Assembly: GCF_016900095.1 (NCBI RefSeq)
Contig: NZ_JACJJP010000024.1
Coordinates: 1 to 53,776, forward strand
Direction of reading: 5' to 3'
DNA from: Gemmiger formicilis
GTDB taxonomy: Bacteria; Bacillota; Clostridia; Oscillospirales; Ruminococcaceae
DNA: 53,776 bases
Below the pieces are notes generated by a model that was not told where the DNA came from, searched no databases, and saw only the letters and a list, made by a program, of their open reading frames with translations. Shown here piece by piece: positions 24,755 to 32,744 of this stretch (its first letter is position 1; each line of letters opens with the position of its first letter). A program made the translations under genes and the position numbers.

Positions 24755-27241
24755 TCAGCTCACCCGGCCCGCCCCGTAGGCAGGGGCTTCGGGCAGCACG
24801 AACGGGTCGGCAAAGTTGTTGGTGCGGTCGTTGATGTTCATCCGCACATCCCAGAAGGCGTCCCCGTAATCCCGCAGGACGGTGTAGTTCTGGTCGCTGA
24901 GGGTGCGCAGGGTGGTGGTGTCGGTGATGAGCAGGGCGTCCCCCTCGTACTCGTAGCCCACCAGGCTGTCGGCGTAGGTCTGGGTGACGGTTCCGCTTTG
25001 CAGCAGCTGGGACACCGCCTCGGCGGTGGTCTTCACCAGCTGCACCCGGGCCCCCGCGGGCAGGCTGTTCAGCAGGGCGCCCCGGGTGACCTCCCCGTAT
25101 TCCGGCTGGGTCACGCCCCCCGCCACGGCGGTCAGGGGCAGGTCGGCCAGGCCGTCCTCCAGGCTCTGCCAGTTGTCCTTGTCGCCGTCGGCGTAGGCCA
25201 GCCACACTTCGGCCACATAGTTGCCGAAGGAGACGGTCTTTTTCTCCTCCTCAAGGGTGAAGAGGGTCTGCCCCGCCACCGAATCGTCCCCCGCCGCCAG
25301 GGATTGCAGGCTGGTGGTGGTGGAATCGTAGGTAGCCCGGGCGTCGTCGGACAGGCTTTCCCGGTTGGCCTGGAGGGTGGCGGCGGGCAGGGTCTGGGCG
25401 TTGCGCACGCTCACCCCACCCTTGGCGTCAAACACCAGTTCCAGGCTTCCCACGCCGTCCAGGCCGCCCGACACAGCCACCACCGGCAGGCCGTCGGTGG
25501 TGGTTTCGGCGGCATTGGCGCTGATGACCGCGCTGACACCCAGGTTTTTCAGGTCGCCCAGGATGGGGGATACATCGGTGTCCGGCCCGGCAATGCAGAG
25601 GATGGCCTGGGCGCCGGCGGCCTTGAGGGCCGCCACCTGCTCCGAGGCGGTCTGGGCCAGGTCGTCAGCGGACATGCCGTTGGCGTGGGCGTAGTTGCCG
25701 GTGGAAGCCAGAGAGAAGAACCCGATGGTCTTGCCCGCCCGCTGCACCGTGTAGTTCATGCCGTTGGAAATGCGGTTGCGGCTCCAGCAGGTGGACCGGT
25801 AGAACAGGGGCGCCCCCTCGGTGCCGCGCAGGTTGGCAGCCAGGGAAGGCCCGTTGGCGGTGACCACGTCGTCCAGCAGCCGTTCGGGACCGAAGGCCAG
25901 GTCCACCCCGTCGAAGGCCTGCAGGTCATACCCCGCCGCCGCAAAGGAGGAGGTTATATCCATGCCGCCGGTGAGACTGGTGTTGGCGGTGCCCTGCACG
26001 CTGCCCCCGGCGTCCAGCAGGATGGCGTCGGTGTCGGAAGCCAGAGCGGCCACGTCGGCCAGGGTGACGGTGCCGTTGTCGGTGACGCCCCGCAGGTTGC
26101 CGGTGGCGTAGACGGGCACGCTCACCTCCCCCACCCGCACGGTGACGTCGGCGGTCTGGCGGCCGTCGGCCAGGGTGGCGGTGATGATGCAGCTGCCGTC
26201 CCCCTTGGCGGTAACAACCCCCTTCTTGTTCACGGTGGCCACATTCTCATCGCTGGAAGTCCAGAAGATGCGCTGTCCGCCCTCCTCCTCGGTGACTTCG
26301 TCGGTGGTCAGGGTCACCTTGTCCTTGGCGGCGCCCAGCCACAGTTCGTTGGTATAGGTGTCGTTGGTAAAGCTGGGCTGGGCCGCGGCGGCCTTGGCGT
26401 CGGTGATGCCGGTGAGCAGCAGCTCCTCCATCACAAAGTCGATGTCCACCGTCTCGCTCTGCACCCCGTAGGCGGCGCCGGGCTCGGTGTAGCTGGCCTG
26501 CCACATGGTGTAGGGGCCGGTGTAGCCCAGGTCGGAGTTGAACCGGGCGATCCAGAAATTGTCCCGCCACTCATCAAAGCCCGCGTCCATCAGACGGCCC
26601 CGGGTCCAGTTCAGCGAGGCATAGACCCCCTGTTCCCCGGTGTAGCCCCAGCTTTCCAGCTGGTCGAAGAAGGCGGCGGTGAGTTTGGCCATCTCCTCGG
26701 GGAAAAGGCCGGTGATGGCCTTGTCCTCCAGGTCATAATACACGGGATAGTCCAGCTTGTATGCCTTGGATGTATAGTCGGTCAGACCCTCGTGGTCGGG
26801 GGCTTTCAGCCCCAGAAGCCGGGCCACATGGTCGGCCTCGCTGCGGGCCTGCTCCTCGGTGGTGGCGTAGGAGTAGAGGTAGGCGCCGAAGGGGATGCCC
26901 AGTCGGGTGCACTCGTCGGCGTTGCGCTCCCAGTACTCGTCGTCCTGGGCGTACTCCCCTTCCCCGTTCCACTCGCTGCCGAAGCCGCAGCGCAGAATGG
27001 CAAAGTCGATGCCGGCGGCCTGGGCTTTCTCCCAGTCCACCTCGCCCTGGTATTTGGACACATCAATGCCCTTTTTCACCGCGGGCAGAATCACTTCCCC
27101 CGCATCGTTGAAATAATACCCGTTTTCGTTTTTGGCCCAGGCGCCGGCGGCGGTGCCCACATCGGGCACCGCCGGTTCCCGGGGGCCCTTGTCCCGCCCG
27201 GCAATGACCACAATGATGATGGTCAGAATGACGGCCAGCAC
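24755..27241 (-). CDS. GH25 lysozyme fused to Ig-like and degenerate 5'-nucleotidase-like domains
   Basis: The open frame gives 828 aa. A transmembrane helix (residues 1-15) anchors the protein. The GH25 domain (about 57-270) begins KKGIDVSKYQGEVDW and has DYPVYYDLED, which carries the catalytic Asp/Glu, so it should cut peptidoglycan. A BIG2/Ig-like domain follows (about 285-375). The rest (about 380-828) aligns by eye with 5'-nucleotidase/UshA: ATGNLRG, ILLDAGGSVQGT, LAANL and a C-terminal domain beginning VSFGNYVAEVWL. However, metal-binding His, Asp and Asn residues of that family are missing. The GTG at 27241 lacks a ribosome site; an ATG at 27309 has one but is out of frame by one base, so the true N-terminus is probably MEKDRKTVHRRS followed by the helix. 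Confidence 0.85.
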   Translation of the reverse strand: MLAVILTIIIVVIAGRDKGPREPAVPDVGTAAGAWAKNENGYYFNDAGEVILPAVKKGIDVSKYQGEVDWEKAQAAGIDFAILRCGFGSEWNGEGEYAQDDEYWERNADECTRLGIPFGAYLYSYATTEEQARSEADHVARLLGLKAPDHEGLTDYTSKAYKLDYPVYYDLEDKAITGLFPEEMAKLTAAFFDQLESWGYTGEQGVYASLNWTRGRLMDAGFDEWRDNFWIARFNSDLGYTGPYTMWQASYTEPGAAYGVQSETVDIDFVMEELLLTGITDAKAAAAQPSFTNDTYTNELWLGAAKDKVTLTTDEVTEEEGGQRIFWTSSDENVATVNKKGVVTAKGDGSCIITATLADGRQTADVTVRVGEVSVPVYATGNLRGVTDNGTVTLADVAALASDTDAILLDAGGSVQGTANTSLTGGMDITSSFAAAGYDLQAFDGVDLAFGPERLLDDVVTANGPSLAANLRGTEGAPLFYRSTCWSRNRISNGMNYTVQRAGKTIGFFSLASTGNYAHANGMSADDLAQTASEQVAALKAAGAQAILCIAGPDTDVSPILGDLKNLGVSAVISANAAETTTDGLPVVAVSGGLDGVGSLELVFDAKGGVSVRNAQTLPAATLQANRESLSDDARATYDSTTTSLQSLAAGDDSVAGQTLFTLEEEKKTVSFGNYVAEVWLAYADGDKDNWQSLEDGLADLPLTAVAGGVTQPEYGEVTRGALLNSLPAGARVQLVKTTAEAVSQLLQSGTVTQTYADSLVGYEYEGDALLITDTTTLRTLSDQNYTVLRDYGDAFWDVRMNINDRTNNFADPFVLPEAPAYGAGRVS

Positions 27242-27378
27242 ACAGACGCCGGCCAGCAGCAGGGCGCCGGGGCCGAACGCCGATGCACGGTTTTGCGGTC
27301 CTTTTCCATAACAGTCCTCTTTTATCTTGGGGCGGGGCGGCGGTTTTCCGCCCGCAGTTTCCTTTTATATATAGATTA

Positions 27379-27407
27379 ATAGTACCATTTTGCCCGTGAA
27401 ATTACAA
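27379..27407 (-). promoter_or_regulatory. Promoter of the GH25 gene
   Basis: Minus strand TTGTAA (27402-27407), 17-bp spacer, TACTAT (27379-27384). The expected +1 is about 65 nt upstream of the ATG at 27309, which supports that ATG as the true start. Confidence 0.7.
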
Positions 27408-27409
27408 CG

Positions 27410-27450
27410 CCCGTTTCCGGCAAAATGTGTAAAATCAAGCCGGAAACGGG
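27410..27450 (-). terminator. Hairpin terminator after the GIY-YIG/GNAT gene
   Basis: The perfect 12-bp stem CCCGTTTCCGGC / GCCGGAAACGGG has a 17-nt loop. No good T run follows, and it ends 2 bp before the -35 box of the GH25 promoter, so termination may be imperfect. Confidence 0.6.
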
Positions 27451-27457
27451 ACGTGGT

Positions 27458-28369
27458 TTATTGCGTTTTTTCCAGAATTGCGCGCACTTCGGCCTCGGTC
27501 AGGCCCAGGCGCACGGGGGCGGGCTCTCCCCTGTCGGATTCGTCGGCCAGATGCAGCCACCAGGTCTGCACGTCCAGCCAGCGGCCGAACTTGTACCCCG
27601 ACCGGGGCTGGGTGCCTGCCTTGAAGAACCCCAGCGCCTTGTGGAAGGCTTCGCTTTCGGGATTGGGGTGGGTGATCAGGGCGGCGGCTTCCCGGTAGCC
27701 CTGGGCCTTGAGCATGGCCAGCAGGGGGCGATAGAGTTTGCCCCCCACCCCCTGGCCCATGCAGTCGGGGGCGCAGTAGATGGTGGTCTCCACGCACCAG
27801 CCGTAGGCGGCCCGGGGGTGCAGCGGATGGGCGCAGGCATAGCCGCACAGGCGGCCGGCAGCGTCCTCCGCCACCAGGAAGGGGGCCCGCTGCAGCACGC
27901 CCCGGATATTTTCTTTCATCTCCTCCACCGTGGACAGTTCATACTGGAAGGTGGCGGTGGAGTGGGTGACGTACCAGTTGTACAAGGTCACCACGGCCTG
28001 GGCGTCCTCCTCGGTGGCCAGGCGGACGGTGACTTTGTGCTCGGCGGCCCAGGCATCGGCCAGGGCCTCCTTTTCGGGGCGGGAAAGCTTTTTCAGCGCC
28101 GCTTCCTGGCGCAGGGCCTCGCTCTTGTCGGCGCAGCGCCGGGCATAGGCCAGCCTGGCCCCGCCCTTCATGCGGGTGTACCGGGCGCCGGTGCCCCCGG
28201 CGTGGTTGTGCAGGCGGCGGGCCAGGTCGTTGGTCCAGCCGGAATACAGGCTGCCGTCGGCGCAGCGGACCATGTAGACCCAGGCGGTGGGGGCGTCGGT
28301 GGCACGCAGGTCGGCGGTGCTGGGGGCAAAGCCCCGGGGCGGGTCGTCGTGGAGGTAGGCGCTGCTCAT
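27458..28369 (-). CDS. GIY-YIG nuclease domain fused to GNAT acetyltransferase
   Basis: A 303-aa two-domain protein. Residues 29-105 are a UvrC/YhbQ-like GIY-YIG domain: WVYMVRCADGSLYSGWTND with the two tyrosine motifs, then RRLHNHAGGTGARYTR. Residues 113-290 are a GNAT domain: VTVRLATEEDAQAVVTLYNWYV and the acetyl-CoA loop region CMGQGVGGKLYRPLLAML near 225, close to phosphinothricin-type N-acetyltransferases. Each domain usually exists as a separate protein. The frame is continuous, with no sign of a lost stop codon. The start overlaps the MYG1 stop by ATGA, so the two are coupled. The combined function is unknown; nucleic acid or nucleotide modification is only a guess. Confidence 0.85.
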   Translation of the reverse strand: MSSAYLHDDPPRGFAPSTADLRATDAPTAWVYMVRCADGSLYSGWTNDLARRLHNHAGGTGARYTRMKGGARLAYARRCADKSEALRQEAALKKLSRPEKEALADAWAAEHKVTVRLATEEDAQAVVTLYNWYVTHSTATFQYELSTVEEMKENIRGVLQRAPFLVAEDAAGRLCGYACAHPLHPRAAYGWCVETTIYCAPDCMGQGVGGKLYRPLLAMLKAQGYREAAALITHPNPESEAFHKALGFFKAGTQPRSGYKFGRWLDVQTWWLHLADESDRGEPAPVRLGLTEAEVRAILEKTQ

Positions 28370-29199
28370 TCGCTCACCGGCTTTCCGGCGGCGCGCAGGG
28401 CGCGGCGACAGGCTTCCACCGCCTGGTCCTTGTCATCGGCGGTGATGAGGAAGCGGCTGGGGTGGCAGAACCGCAGGCCCAGACCGCTGCGTTCCCGCAG
28501 AACGGCTTCGGGCTGCCCGGCCCAGGCCGGGGGGAAGGGCACCTTGCTGCGGCGGGTCTTGTAGTCGGTGACGCACTGGGCGCTGTAGCCGCCCCGCTGG
28601 CTGGGATACACCACAAAGATGGCGTCGGTCTTGTACAGGCCGTTTTTCCAGGGCATGTAGGCGGGCAGCACCACAATGCCGTCCTTGGCGGCCTTCCAGG
28701 CACGCTGGACCGTCTCGTCCGCCCGGTTGACGGCGTTGGCAGCGGCGATCTCGTTGCGCAGGATCTGGTCGGCCACCGCCACTGCCCGCCAGAAACACTC
28801 GTCGGGGTCGTCCTTGGAATCCCACACCGGGTTGAAGGAGCCGATGGCGTCGGCCAGGGAGTTCTGTTCCCCGGTGTTGTCGTTCAGGTCCAGGGGCTGG
28901 ACGAAGTTTTCATCCAGCAGACGGGCCTGGTGCTCCCCCACCAGCCCGGCGCCCAGCACCCGCCACAGCAGGCCGAAGGCGGCGTAGGGCACCCCGTTGG
29001 GGCGGGATTCCCGGGGTTCGCTGTGGTGGTCGAACATGCCGCCGCCGATATCGAAGACGATGCCGTCAAAATTGTCCGGCACGGTGAAGCCCCGGGTGAT
29101 CTGGATGTCGGGGCGAAGGATGCGCAGCAAGGCGGTGGAAAACACGTCGTCGGCGTGGAATTTGCCGCCGTGGGTGAAGCCTTTGGACGGAATTTTCAT
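28366..29199 (-). CDS. MYG1 family (UPF0160) DHH-like phosphoesterase/exonuclease
   Basis: A 277-aa protein of the MYG1 family, metal-dependent DHH-superfamily phosphoesterases; the eukaryotic member is a 3'-5' RNA exonuclease. Motifs are THGGKFHADDVFSTALL near residue 9, VFDIGGGMFDHH near 48 (the family DHH-like metal site), and PLDLNDNTG near 105. The C-terminus has FCHPSRFLITADDKDQAVEA. The start at 29199 follows AGGAGG at 8-9 nt; the longer frame to 29274 has no site. It is the first gene of a two-gene unit with the GIY-YIG/GNAT fusion. Confidence 0.9.
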   Translation of the reverse strand: MKIPSKGFTHGGKFHADDVFSTALLRILRPDIQITRGFTVPDNFDGIVFDIGGGMFDHHSEPRESRPNGVPYAAFGLLWRVLGAGLVGEHQARLLDENFVQPLDLNDNTGEQNSLADAIGSFNPVWDSKDDPDECFWRAVAVADQILRNEIAAANAVNRADETVQRAWKAAKDGIVVLPAYMPWKNGLYKTDAIFVVYPSQRGGYSAQCVTDYKTRRSKVPFPPAWAGQPEAVLRERSGLGLRFCHPSRFLITADDKDQAVEACRRALRAAGKPVSE

Positions 29200-29262
29200 G
29201 GGATTTTCCTCCTGTATGGAACACGGCCGGAAAGGCCGATGGGTTTTGGTTGGACGGGTTTT

Positions 29263-29291
29263 ATTATAGCACATTTGGGGGGTGGGGGAAA
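29263..29291 (-). promoter_or_regulatory. Candidate promoter of the MYG1 operon
   Basis: Minus strand consensus -10 TATAAT (29263-29268). At 17 bp the -35 is only TTCCCC (29286-29291), so the -10 is the main evidence. Confidence 0.45.
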
Positions 29292-29332
29292 GCTGTGGTG
29301 TTTTTCTTGGTTTTTCCTTTGGGGTTCGTTTT

Positions 29333-29891
29333 GGCTACTTGGCAGGCAGCTGCCGACCGGGAACTCTTTCCTTTTCGTGCCCGAAAAGGAAACGAAAAGG
29401 GCCCGCCGTTCCGATGCGGCGGCCGCCGGCCAGGGTTTTCAACCCTGGACCCGTATGCGGCCACCCCTCCGGGACGGCCTACTCAGGTCCTGGGGGACCT
29501 GAGCAAGGAATGGATTTGAATAGCACCTCCAAAAAGCCTCCCCTGTGCAAGGGGAGGTGCCGCGCAGCGGCGGTGGGGTTGGAAACCTTGCCCCCTTTCC
29601 CGTCATCGGGCAATACCTCCAAGTCTCCAACCCCTCAGTCGCCTGTCGGCGCCAGCTCCCCTTGCACAGGGGAGCCTTCAGCAGCAGCTGCCGGGAAATG
29701 GTTTCAAATCCTTATCCTTGTTCACCGGCCCCCAGGCCGGTGAATAGTCCGTCGTAAGGTGGCCGCATCCCCGGGTCCAGGGCCGCAGCCCTGGTCGGCG
29801 TCCACCGCATCGAAACGGTGGCGGTTTTTCCGTCGCTTTTTGACGCCAAAAAGCGACAACTTTCCGGCAAACTGCCGCTTGCCAAGAAGCC
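29333..29891. mobile_element. Complete composite repeat element B(+)-A(+)-B(-)
   Basis: Left end GGCTACTTGGCAGGCAGC; B copy 29365-29510 (second type: CCGCCG..CGGCGG stem 2); A copy 29536-29676; inverted B copy 29715-29857 (first type: CCACCG..CGGTGG, with stem 1 CGCTTTTT..AAAAAGCG); right end GCCGCTTGCCAAGAAGCC. The two B arms belong to different sequence types. It is one of the best-preserved filled copies. Confidence 0.8.
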
Positions 29892-29954
29892 AACAACACA
29901 AAAGCAGAATTTTTCGTTTCCTTTTCAGCCACAAAAAAGGAAAAACTCTCCCAC

Positions 29955-29982
29955 TTGCATCCTCCTGCAAATCTGGTATAAT
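29955..29982 (+). promoter_or_regulatory. Promoter of the LTA-synthase-like gene
   Basis: TTGCAT (29955-29960), 16-bp spacer, extended -10 TGG-TATAAT (29977-29982). Confidence 0.75.
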
Positions 29983-30039
29983 AATAGGTTGTCGATACAT
30001 CGCACTTATTTTCTCAGTTGTCCAAAAAAGGAAGTAGTT

Positions 30040-31929
30040 ATGCAAAATTTTAGTAAAACCCTCCGCAGCAGGGCCTTCTGGCTGGGCAAGGTACTGCCCT
30101 TTGTGCTGGCGGTGGCCGCGGCTTTTGTGGCCCGGTATCAGCTGGAACTTTCCGACGGCGTCACCCCCGACTATCTGGCCGGGCAGTGGCCGCTGTACGC
30201 CCCCCTCAATGCCCTGACGGCCTTCTGCCTGACCCTGGTGTTCTTTGCCTTCATCGGGCGGTGGAGCCTGGCCACCGGCCTTTCGGGGGCGCTGTTCACC
30301 CTGCTGGCCATCGTGAACTATTACACCCGGGACCTGCACGGCACCGCCCTCATGCCCCAGGATATCCTGAACATCGGCACCGCTGCCGCGGTCATGGGCA
30401 GCTACACCCTGCGCATCACCCAGACGGTGCTCACCATCGTGGGGTTGTGCGTGCCGGTGCTGGCTATCGCGGTGGCCCAGCATTTTCTGGCTTACGGCCG
30501 CAGCAAGCCCCCCAAAATCCACTGGAAGCAGCGGCTGACACGCTGGGCCGGGTGTTTCGTGGGCATCTTCCTCATTCTGTATGTGGGATACTTTGCCCCC
30601 TTTGCGGTCAAGCCCAAGCAGACCTACGGCTGGGCCTGGCAGCTTACCTATTATAAGTACGGGTATCTGGCGGGCACCATCGAGTCGGCGGGGCTGCTGA
30701 TGAACCCCATCGTGCAGCCGGACAACTATTCCGACGAGGCCGCCGAAACCGCCGCGGCCTCCACCCGGAACTACACGCCGGAGACCGCCGCGGTCTCCGA
30801 GCAGGAATACCCGGACATTGTGCTGATTTTGTCCGAGAGCTTTTACGACTTTGACCTGGTCACCGACCTGCAGGCGGACACCGAGATCATGCCGGTGACC
30901 AAGAACCTGGAAAACAGCATCTACGGCCACACCGTGTCCCCCCAGGTGGGCGGCGGCACCAACTCCAGCGAATACGAGATGCTCACCTCCAATTCTCTGA
31001 TGCTCATGCCCAGCATCACCCCCTTCAACTGGCTGAACCTCTACGGCGCCGACAGCGTGGTCAGCTATCTGGAGGACCTGGGCTACTCCACCATGGCGGC
31101 CCACCCCTACACCAACCTGAACTACCGCCGCAACAGCGCCTGGCTGGCCCTGGGCTTTGACAATGTGTATTTCCAGGACAGCTTCCCCACCCAGGAGTAT
31201 TACGGCAACCGTCCCTACCAGACCGACAGCGCCACCTACAAGGACCTGGAAGCCATGTACGAGTCCATGCCGGAGGACCAGCCCCGGTTCACCTTCCTGG
31301 TGAGCATCCAGAGCCACGGCGACTACGACATGAACGAGCCGGAACTGGACATCGTGCATGCGGCCACCGACTACGGCGAATATGATTCGGTGATGGACGA
31401 GTATCTGTCCTGCATGAAGATGACCGACGCGGCCTTCGGCGAGCTGACCGAGTATTTCACCCAGGTGTATGAACAGACCGGCCGCAAGGTGATTGTGGCC
31501 ATGGCCGGCGACCACGCTCCCAGCTTCGTCACCCATGTGTCGGACCAGAGCCGGGCTTCCGAGAACGATCTGCAGGTATTGCAGCGCAGCACTCCCTTCA
31601 TCATCTGGGCCAACTACCCGCTGGAGAACGCCGGCGAGACCAACGACCGCGACCCGCTGAACCGGATGGACCTGTGCATGCTGGTGCCCACCGTGGCCGA
31701 GCAGGCGGGCCTGCCCCTGACAGACTACTACAAGTATCTGCTGGCCATGAAGGAGGACGTGCCCCTGATGACCGCCGGCAACGACTATATGGACGCCGAC
31801 GGTGTGACCCACGTGTTTGGAGAAAACCAGACCAACGACGACTGGGTCCACGGCTACTTTGCCCTGGAATACAACAACATCGGCACCCACGCCAAAAAGA
31901 ACGATGCTTTGTTCCGGCTGAACGGATAA
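30040..31929 (+). CDS. LTA synthase-like sulfatase-fold transferase
   Basis: A 629-aa membrane enzyme of the lipoteichoic acid synthase / phosphoglycerol transferase family. Five hydrophobic segments occupy about residues 1-200. The extracytoplasmic sulfatase-fold domain follows: VLILSESFYDF near 265 (metal Glu), SPQVGGGTNSSEYEML near 305 with Thr308 as the likely nucleophile, FLVSIQSHGDYDM near 425, and AMAGDHAPSF near 488 (metal Asp and His). This is the order seen in LtaS. It would transfer glycerol phosphate from phosphatidylglycerol to an envelope polymer; relatives act on other glycans. The start at 30040 follows AAGGAAG at 5-6 nt. The gene is monocistronic with its own promoter and terminator. 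Confidence 0.92.
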   Translation: MQNFSKTLRSRAFWLGKVLPFVLAVAAAFVARYQLELSDGVTPDYLAGQWPLYAPLNALTAFCLTLVFFAFIGRWSLATGLSGALFTLLAIVNYYTRDLHGTALMPQDILNIGTAAAVMGSYTLRITQTVLTIVGLCVPVLAIAVAQHFLAYGRSKPPKIHWKQRLTRWAGCFVGIFLILYVGYFAPFAVKPKQTYGWAWQLTYYKYGYLAGTIESAGLLMNPIVQPDNYSDEAAETAAASTRNYTPETAAVSEQEYPDIVLILSESFYDFDLVTDLQADTEIMPVTKNLENSIYGHTVSPQVGGGTNSSEYEMLTSNSLMLMPSITPFNWLNLYGADSVVSYLEDLGYSTMAAHPYTNLNYRRNSAWLALGFDNVYFQDSFPTQEYYGNRPYQTDSATYKDLEAMYESMPEDQPRFTFLVSIQSHGDYDMNEPELDIVHAATDYGEYDSVMDEYLSCMKMTDAAFGELTEYFTQVYEQTGRKVIVAMAGDHAPSFVTHVSDQSRASENDLQVLQRSTPFIIWANYPLENAGETNDRDPLNRMDLCMLVPTVAEQAGLPLTDYYKYLLAMKEDVPLMTAGNDYMDADGVTHVFGENQTNDDWVHGYFALEYNNIGTHAKKNDALFRLNG

Positions 31930-31944
31930 AGCCTGACTTCCCTG

Positions 31945-31982
31945 CCCTGCCTTTTCCTTGCGAAAGGGCGGGGATTTTTTGT
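31945..31982 (+). terminator. Terminator of the LTA-synthase-like gene
   Basis: 12-bp stem CCCTGCCTTTTC / GAAAGGGCGGGG with a 5-nt loop and then TTTTTTG. Confidence 0.88.
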
Positions 31983-32039
31983 TTTTTATGTTGCGGGCTG
32001 CTTGGCGGACGGCAGGCAGCCGCTTGGGGAGCCGAGATT

Positions 32040-32640
32040 GGCTCCCCTGTGTAAGGGGAGCTGGCGGCCGGAGGCCGACTGAGGGGTTGTGAGCTTATTT
32101 TGGCCTCCCGGTAACGGAAAATGTCGCAAGGTTTCCAACCCCTCCGCCGCTGCGCAGCACCTCCCCTTACACAGGGGAGGCTTAGGGAAAAAGCGGCAGC
32201 ACTCCCCCTTGCACCGAGGAGGCGTTCCGGAAGCAGAGACCGGCTCCCCTGTGTAAGGGGAGCTGGCGGCCGGAGGCCGACTGAGGGGTTGTGAGCTTAT
32301 TGTGGCCTCCCGGTAACGGAAAATGTCGCAAGGTTTCCAACCCCTCCGCCGCTGCGCGGCACCTCCCCTTACACAGGGGAGGCTTAGGGGAAGCAGCATT
32401 TTAAAAACTTTCCTTGCTCAAGCCCCCCAGGGCTTGAGTAGGCCGTCGGTAGGTGGCCGCACACCCCGGGTCCAGGGCCGCAGCCCTGGTCGGCGTCCAC
32501 CGCGTCGAAACGGTGGGACTTTTCGCTTCCTTTTGGTCACAAAAGGAAGGACTAAATGGCAGGCAGCCGTTACCCAAGAAGCGAGAAACAAACCAGCCCC
32601 TCGGCCGCTGCGCGGCACCTCCCCTTACACAGGGGAGGCT
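32040..32640. mobile_element. Repeat locus A(-)-A(-)-B(-) with tandem A copies
   Basis: Two nearly identical A copies in minus orientation (32040-32182 and 32242-32383) repeat with a 202-bp period; the second carries GCGCGGC where the first has GCGCAGC. A degraded R arm lies between them (about 32187-32222). An inverted B copy follows at 32411-32550, with the stem-5 variant CTCAAGCCC..GGGCTTGAG. An A right-arm fragment ends the locus (32594-32640). The left B is missing. There is no gene between 31930 and 32744. Confidence 0.8.
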
Positions 32641-32670
32641 TAAAAAACCCGCCCCGAACAAAAGCAAAAA

Positions 32671-32710
32671 AGCACCCCCACCCTGCCCTTTCGGACAGAA
32701 TGGGGGTGCT
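32671..32710 (-). terminator. Terminator of nifJ
   Basis: Leftward stem AGCACCCCCA / TGGGGGTGCT followed by TTTTTTGC, 35 bp beyond the nifJ stop codon. Confidence 0.9.
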
Positions 32711-32744
32711 CTTATTTATGCAGCTTTACCAGACTGCGCAGGTC

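Noticed and set aside
24599-27379. 926-aa plus-strand open frame opposite the GH25 gene
   Set aside because: Low-complexity Gly/Val/His composition and exact antisense overlap with clearly homologous minus-strand proteins.
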